DNA of 64,000 nucleotides from Fen-183 sp036504335 (GTDB taxonomy: Bacteria; Acidobacteriota; Thermoanaerobaculia; UBA5066), in NCBI GenBank assembly GCA_036504335.1, contig DASXVJ010000035.1:1-64000 (forward strand). Direction: 5' to 3'. Below, piece after piece: positions 60,863-64,000 of this stretch (position 1 is its first letter; every line of letters begins with the position of its first letter). The notes under the pieces were generated by a model. It was given only the letters and a program-made list of their open reading frames with translations, was not told where the DNA came from and ran no database searches. The position numbers and the translations under genes were made by a program.

Positions 60863-61753
60863 CTAGCCGGAAGCCGGAGAAGGCGGAGACCCGCCGCCCG
60901 CGTGACCCGGATTCCCGCCCGGACCCCGGCCGCGGCCGCGCCGGCGCCGCCGCCGTCCGCCTCCGCCCCCCTCGGGCCTCGGACCGCCGGCCTCGCCTCC
61001 GGGGCCTCCCTGCGGAGGCCGCTGCTGCTGCGGAGGACGCTGCGGGCGCGGCTCTCGCGGCGCCTGGGCCTGCGGCGCCTGCCCCTGCGCCGCGGGCTGC
61101 CCGGAGCCGCCCGGCGCGGCGCCCCGCGCCGAACCGCCGCGTCCGCGCCGCCGCCGGCGCTTGCCGCCGCCCTCGCCGGGCTGCTGCGCCGCCGCCGGAG
61201 CTTCCTTCCCGCCGCCCTGCGCGGCGCGCTGGCGTTTCTCGCGCTCCCGCTGCGCCTGCCGCCTGGCGTCTTCCTGCTGCTTGACGCGCTGGCGCTCGCG
61301 CTGCCGGCGCTCGTCCTCGGCCTTCTTCGCCGCGAGCTCCGCCTCGTGCTTCTTCCTCCACTCGGCCTCGATCCCGTCCGCTTCGACCCGCTCGTCGTCC
61401 GTCAGGAGGGCGCGAATCGTGACGAGAATCCGGGGGCTGCCCGACTGGCTCCGGATCAGGTCGACGATGCGGGCGCGGACCGGCGCCGCGGCGTCGGCGA
61501 CGATCGCGGGAATGCGGTCCGCGTCGGACAGCACCATGCGCGTGAAGGCGACGCGGCGCCCCTCGCCCGTGTCGGCGTTCGCGAACGTCAGGACGTAGAG
61601 GTCCTGCTCGTGCTCGAGGCCGTGCTCGCTCAGGGTGAAGCCGGGAAGCGCTTCCGTTGCGAGCGCCGTCAGAAGGTCGATGTGCTTTTCACCGATCTCC
61701 TGCGTCTGCTCCATCGAGACGACGCGGTCGCGGAACATGCGTACCTGGCCCAT
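60863..61753 (-). CDS. Protein with Arg/Gly-rich disordered C terminus
   Basis: ATG 61753 gives 296 residues; internal ATGs at 61738 and 61714 are alternatives. Residues about 1-110 form a folded domain (EIGEKHIDLLTALATEALPGFTLSEHGLEHEQDLYVLTF). Then a charged coiled coil (about 125-175, RRQRERQRVKQQEDARRQAQ) and a low-complexity tail of Gly, Pro, Gln and Arg with two near-identical blocks (KRRRRRGRGG, RRRRRRGRGRG). Such tails bind RNA or form condensates in other organisms. I do not recognise the first domain. It lies between two divergent units. Confidence 0.7.
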   Translation of the reverse strand: MGQVRMFRDRVVSMEQTQEIGEKHIDLLTALATEALPGFTLSEHGLEHEQDLYVLTFANADTGEGRRVAFTRMVLSDADRIPAIVADAAAPVRARIVDLIRSQSGSPRILVTIRALLTDDERVEADGIEAEWRKKHEAELAAKKAEDERRQRERQRVKQQEDARRQAQREREKRQRAAQGGGKEAPAAAQQPGEGGGKRRRRRGRGGSARGAAPGGSGQPAAQGQAPQAQAPREPRPQRPPQQQRPPQGGPGGEAGGPRPEGGGGGRRRRRRGRGRGPGGNPGHAGGGSPPSPASG

Positions 61754-61782
61754 GCGCTCTCGAGTCTACCAACCGCGCGCGA

Positions 61783-62967
61783 TCAGGCCGTCACGCCCCC
61801 GAGCGCGAGCACGCGGCGGGCGTGGTCGTCGGGTCCGAACGAGGCCCTCAGGCGCGCGGCGCCGGCCGCGAGGCGCGGCCCGAGGTTCTCGCGGACGAAG
61901 AGGGCCATGGCGCCCGCGAGGGCGGCCGCGTCGCCGGGCGGGACGAGGAGGCCGCTGTGCCCGTCCTCCACGACGTCCTCGAGGCCCTCGACGCGCGAGC
62001 CGATCACCGGCCGGCCGTACGCGAGCGCGTCCGCCGCGATGCCGGAGCCCGTCGCGTGCCGGTACGGGCAGACGACGGCGTCCGCGGCGGCGAACCAGAG
62101 GCCGCGCTCCCTCTCCGGCAGGTAGCGCAGCTCGAGGCGGACGCCGGCGGGCGCCCACGCCTCGAGCCGGCGCGCCTCGCCCCATGGCTCGCCCGCGAGG
62201 ACGAGGAGCGCGCGCGGCACCTCGCGGCGCAGCGCCGCGAACGCGTCCAGGAGAACGTCCCAGCCCTTGTACGGACGGAGAAGGCCGCTGAACAGAAACA
62301 CGGGCGCGCCGAGCGGGACGCCGAGCTGCCCGCGCGCCGCGTCGCGGTCCGGGAGGACGGCGCGCGGCTCGGCCGGGTGCGGCACGACGGCGATCGGAGC
62401 GTCGGGCCGCTCGGCCGCCACCTCGCGCGCGCTGCGCGCGTTCTGGACCGCGAAGCGGTCGGCGCGGCGGAGGACCGCGCGCGTGAGCGCGTCCTTCAGC
62501 GGATGCGCCTCGTGGTCGAACACGTTGTGGCAGAGGAGCAGGCGGACGGTGGAGGGAGACTCGGCGCGAAGAGTCCCAAGCAGAAGCGAGACGTGCGGCG
62601 CGAAATACGACGTCCACCAGGGGAGGATCAGGAGAGAGATTTCTTCGAATGAAAGAAGGCGGGCGGCCCGCACGAAAGACAGCGGGTTTAGTCCGTCGAG
62701 GAGGGGAACGACTCGACCGCGGGACGCCGCCGGGCCGCGCGCCAGCGCCGAGACTTCGCCCTCTTCACCTTCTAAGAAAATCTTCTTCTCTTCCTCCGAA
62801 TACTCCAGCGTCCCCGGGTAAAGGAAACGCGGGTACATCCGTGAGAAGCCGACGACGAGCGGGTCGACGCCGAGGCGGCGCATCGCTGCGAGGAGGCGCG
62901 CGTCCTGGTCCGCGATGCCGCTGCGCCACGGAGGAAACGGGCCGACGAGCGCGACGCGCGCGGTCAC
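61783..62967 (-). CDS. Glycosyltransferase (GT4-like)
   Basis: GTG 62967 overlaps the methyltransferase stop (GTGA) and gives 394 residues. The N-terminal Rossmann domain opens ARVALVGPFPPWRSGIADQDARLLAAM. The C-terminal GT-B domain has VFLFSGLLRPYKGWDVLLDAF, PERERGLWFAAADAVVCPYRHATGSGIAADALAYGRPVIGSRVEGLEDVV, which holds the E-x7-E-like donor motif (S-G-I-A-A-D-A-L-A-Y-G is the analogue). It should transfer a sugar from a nucleotide donor in envelope polysaccharide assembly. An AT-rich dispersed repeat encodes a loop of Glu/Lys/Gly residues near residue 60. Confidence 0.88.
   Translation of the reverse strand: MTARVALVGPFPPWRSGIADQDARLLAAMRRLGVDPLVVGFSRMYPRFLYPGTLEYSEEEKKIFLEGEEGEVSALARGPAASRGRVVPLLDGLNPLSFVRAARLLSFEEISLLILPWWTSYFAPHVSLLLGTLRAESPSTVRLLLCHNVFDHEAHPLKDALTRAVLRRADRFAVQNARSAREVAAERPDAPIAVVPHPAEPRAVLPDRDAARGQLGVPLGAPVFLFSGLLRPYKGWDVLLDAFAALRREVPRALLVLAGEPWGEARRLEAWAPAGVRLELRYLPERERGLWFAAADAVVCPYRHATGSGIAADALAYGRPVIGSRVEGLEDVVEDGHSGLLVPPGDAAALAGAMALFVRENLGPRLAAGAARLRASFGPDDHARRVLALGGVTA
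62757..62779 (+). repeat. AT-rich 23-nt repeat, copy 2 (in glycosyltransferase gene)
   Basis: The core CTCTTCACCTTCTAAGAA is identical with copy 1. The full 23-base match is on the strand opposite to the gene, so the encoded residues differ (FLEGEEGE) from those of copies 1 and 3. The patch continues with AT-rich TCTTCTTCTCTTCC to about 62805. Confidence 0.6.
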
Positions 62968-64000
62968 GACGCCGCCGAGAGCAGAAACGCCTTCAGGTAC
63001 TCGCCCTCGGGGCAGTCGATCGACACGGGGTGGTCGGGCCCCGCGCCACGCTTCGCGAGCAGGCGCACTTCCCGGCCCGCGTCGAGCGCCGCCGAGAACA
63101 GGACCTTCTGAAAGAGGTCCGCGTTCACGGGGCCCGAGCACGAGCACGCGAGGAGGAAGCCTCCCGGCGCGAGGAGCTTGATCGCGAGACGGTTCACGTC
63201 CTTGTAGCCGCGGCAGGCGCGGTCCACGTCGCCGCGCCTCTTCGCGAAGGCGGGCGGGTCCGTGACGACGAGGTCCCACGTCTCCCCCGCGGCCACGCGG
63301 ACTCGCAGGTCCTCGAAGACGTCCGCGCACACCGTCTCGGCGGGCGCGCCCGGCTCGTCGACGCCCTGGCCGTTCGCGCGGTGGTTTTCGCGGGCGAGGT
63401 CGAGCGCGGGCCGCGAGACGTCCACGTGCACGACGCGGGACGCGCCGCCCGCGAGCGCCGCGACGCCGAACGCGCCGGAGTACGAGAAGAGGTTCAGGAC
63501 GCTCCGTCCGGCGGCCAGGCCGCACACGACGTGCCGGTTCTCACGCTGGTCGAGAAAAAAGCCCGTCTTCTGGCCGCCCGCGAGCTCCGCCACGAAGTTC
63601 AGGCCGCGCTCGCGGAACGCGGCGCGCGCAGGCACCGGGCCGCCCAGGAGGATCTCGTCTTCGAGCGGCAGGCCCTCGCCCTTGCGCGAGGGAAGGTCGT
63701 TACGCTGGACGATCGTCGCGCCGGGAAACCGCTCCGCGAGCGCCGGCAGCCAGAGGTCGCGGGCCCGCTCGGTCCCCTCCGTCGTCGCCTGCACGGACAG
63801 GACGCCGCCGTAGCGGTCCACGACGAGGCCCGGCAGGAAGTCTCCCTCCGCGTTCACGAGGCGGTAGCCGTCCGTGTCGGGCGGGACCACGGCCGCGCGC
63901 AGGCGGGCGGCCGTGTCGAGCCGCCCGCCGACGAGCTCCGCGTCCAGCGGGCGGTCCTCGAACGTCCAGACGCGCGCCGCGATCGGCGACGACGGCGACG
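62964..64000 (-). CDS. RlmI-like class I SAM-dependent 23S rRNA methyltransferase (5' end outside window)
   Basis: The frame is open to the right edge, so the start is not in view; at least 345 residues are visible. The N-terminal part includes SPIAARVWTFEDRPLDAELV, as in the region after the PUA domain of RlmI. The methyltransferase domain has LNLFSYSGAFGVAALAGGASRVVHVDVS, RALDLARENHRANG (adenosine site) and the catalytic DPPAFAKRRGD, then LACSCSGPVNADLF with the conserved Cys. These fit m5C methylation of 23S rRNA. Its stop overlaps the start of the glycosyltransferase gene by four bases. Confidence 0.92.
   Translation of the reverse strand, partial: SPSSPIAARVWTFEDRPLDAELVGGRLDTAARLRAAVVPPDTDGYRLVNAEGDFLPGLVVDRYGGVLSVQATTEGTERARDLWLPALAERFPGATIVQRNDLPSRKGEGLPLEDEILLGGPVPARAAFRERGLNFVAELAGGQKTGFFLDQRENRHVVCGLAAGRSVLNLFSYSGAFGVAALAGGASRVVHVDVSRPALDLARENHRANGQGVDEPGAPAETVCADVFEDLRVRVAAGETWDLVVTDPPAFAKRRGDVDRACRGYKDVNRLAIKLLAPGGFLLACSCSGPVNADLFQKVLFSAALDAGREVRLLAKRGAGPDHPVSIDCPEGEYLKAFLLSAAS

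Noticed and set aside
62631..62661. A further copy of the AT-rich repeat in the glycosyltransferase gene
   Set aside because: GATTTCTTCGAATGAAAG resembles the repeat only with gaps and several mismatches, so it is not counted.

Overview
The window is GC-rich, with densely packed, often overlapping genes and many GTG starts. It looks like a chromosomal segment of a member of the Acidobacteriota. This rests on an acidobacterial VWFA-related protein (46075-48012), on PCR-x-IDTR / DVNGYF repeat domains inside a YD-repeat protein, and on a respiratory multiheme cytochrome with a sigma54 regulator. The phylum call is an inference from gene content; no rRNA or tRNA gene is visible, and I saw no CRISPR array or intact insertion sequence.

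Layout. 1-8731 (minus) is a cytochrome locus: a DUF4350 protein, a DsbA-like lipoprotein, a histidine kinase with a periplasmic CXXCH heme site, an NtrC-type regulator and a receiver lacking its phospho-acceptor Asp, followed by a large secreted octaheme protein with a near-perfect sigma54 promoter. An OB-fold exported protein is divergent (8846). 9600-12607 holds a nuclease-like protein, a frameshifted higA antitoxin, an OmpA lipoprotein and a transporter remnant. 12612-25086 is mostly housekeeping and envelope genes: beta and alpha carbonic anhydrases, 6-phosphogluconate dehydrogenase, a radical SAM/SPASM protein, an ABC exporter, a carboxylesterase, a sortilin/BNR-type secreted protein, a LolA-like protein and an FmdB zinc ribbon. 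25089-28459 pairs an Rrf2 regulator with aconitase.

28700-35617 is accessory: a 1894-residue secreted YD-repeat/RHS protein with a tandem inserted domain and a candidate toxic tip, a small overlapping membrane protein (candidate immunity), and a VapBC-like toxin-antitoxin pair. 35671-42762 is a tight seven-gene cluster: DUF4178 zinc-ribbon membrane protein, mini membrane protein, DUF350, membrane-embedded spermidine synthase-like enzyme, Tat/lipoprotein amine-oxidase-like flavoprotein, His-rich membrane protein and S-adenosylmethionine decarboxylase. I read it as a polyamine-centred envelope module. A TIR-like putative defence effector (42759-43733) converges on its end.

43822-64000 carries an acyl-CoA dehydrogenase, the VWFA protein, an aromatic amino acid decarboxylase-like enzyme, an ABC export system with one adaptor, one ATPase and four tandem FtsX-type permeases, an EVE-domain protein, a second (cysteine-less) Rrf2 protein, proline iminopeptidase, a UbiD-family decarboxylase that seems to start with CTG, an MshEN/zinc-ribbon protein, an Arg/Gly-rich protein, a glycosyltransferase and a 23S rRNA methyltransferase-like gene cut by the right edge.

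The most notable observations are the heme-sensor/sigma54/cytochrome circuit, the polyamine cluster, the TIR protein, the RHS architecture, and an AT-rich 23-nt repeat found in three unrelated coding sequences.
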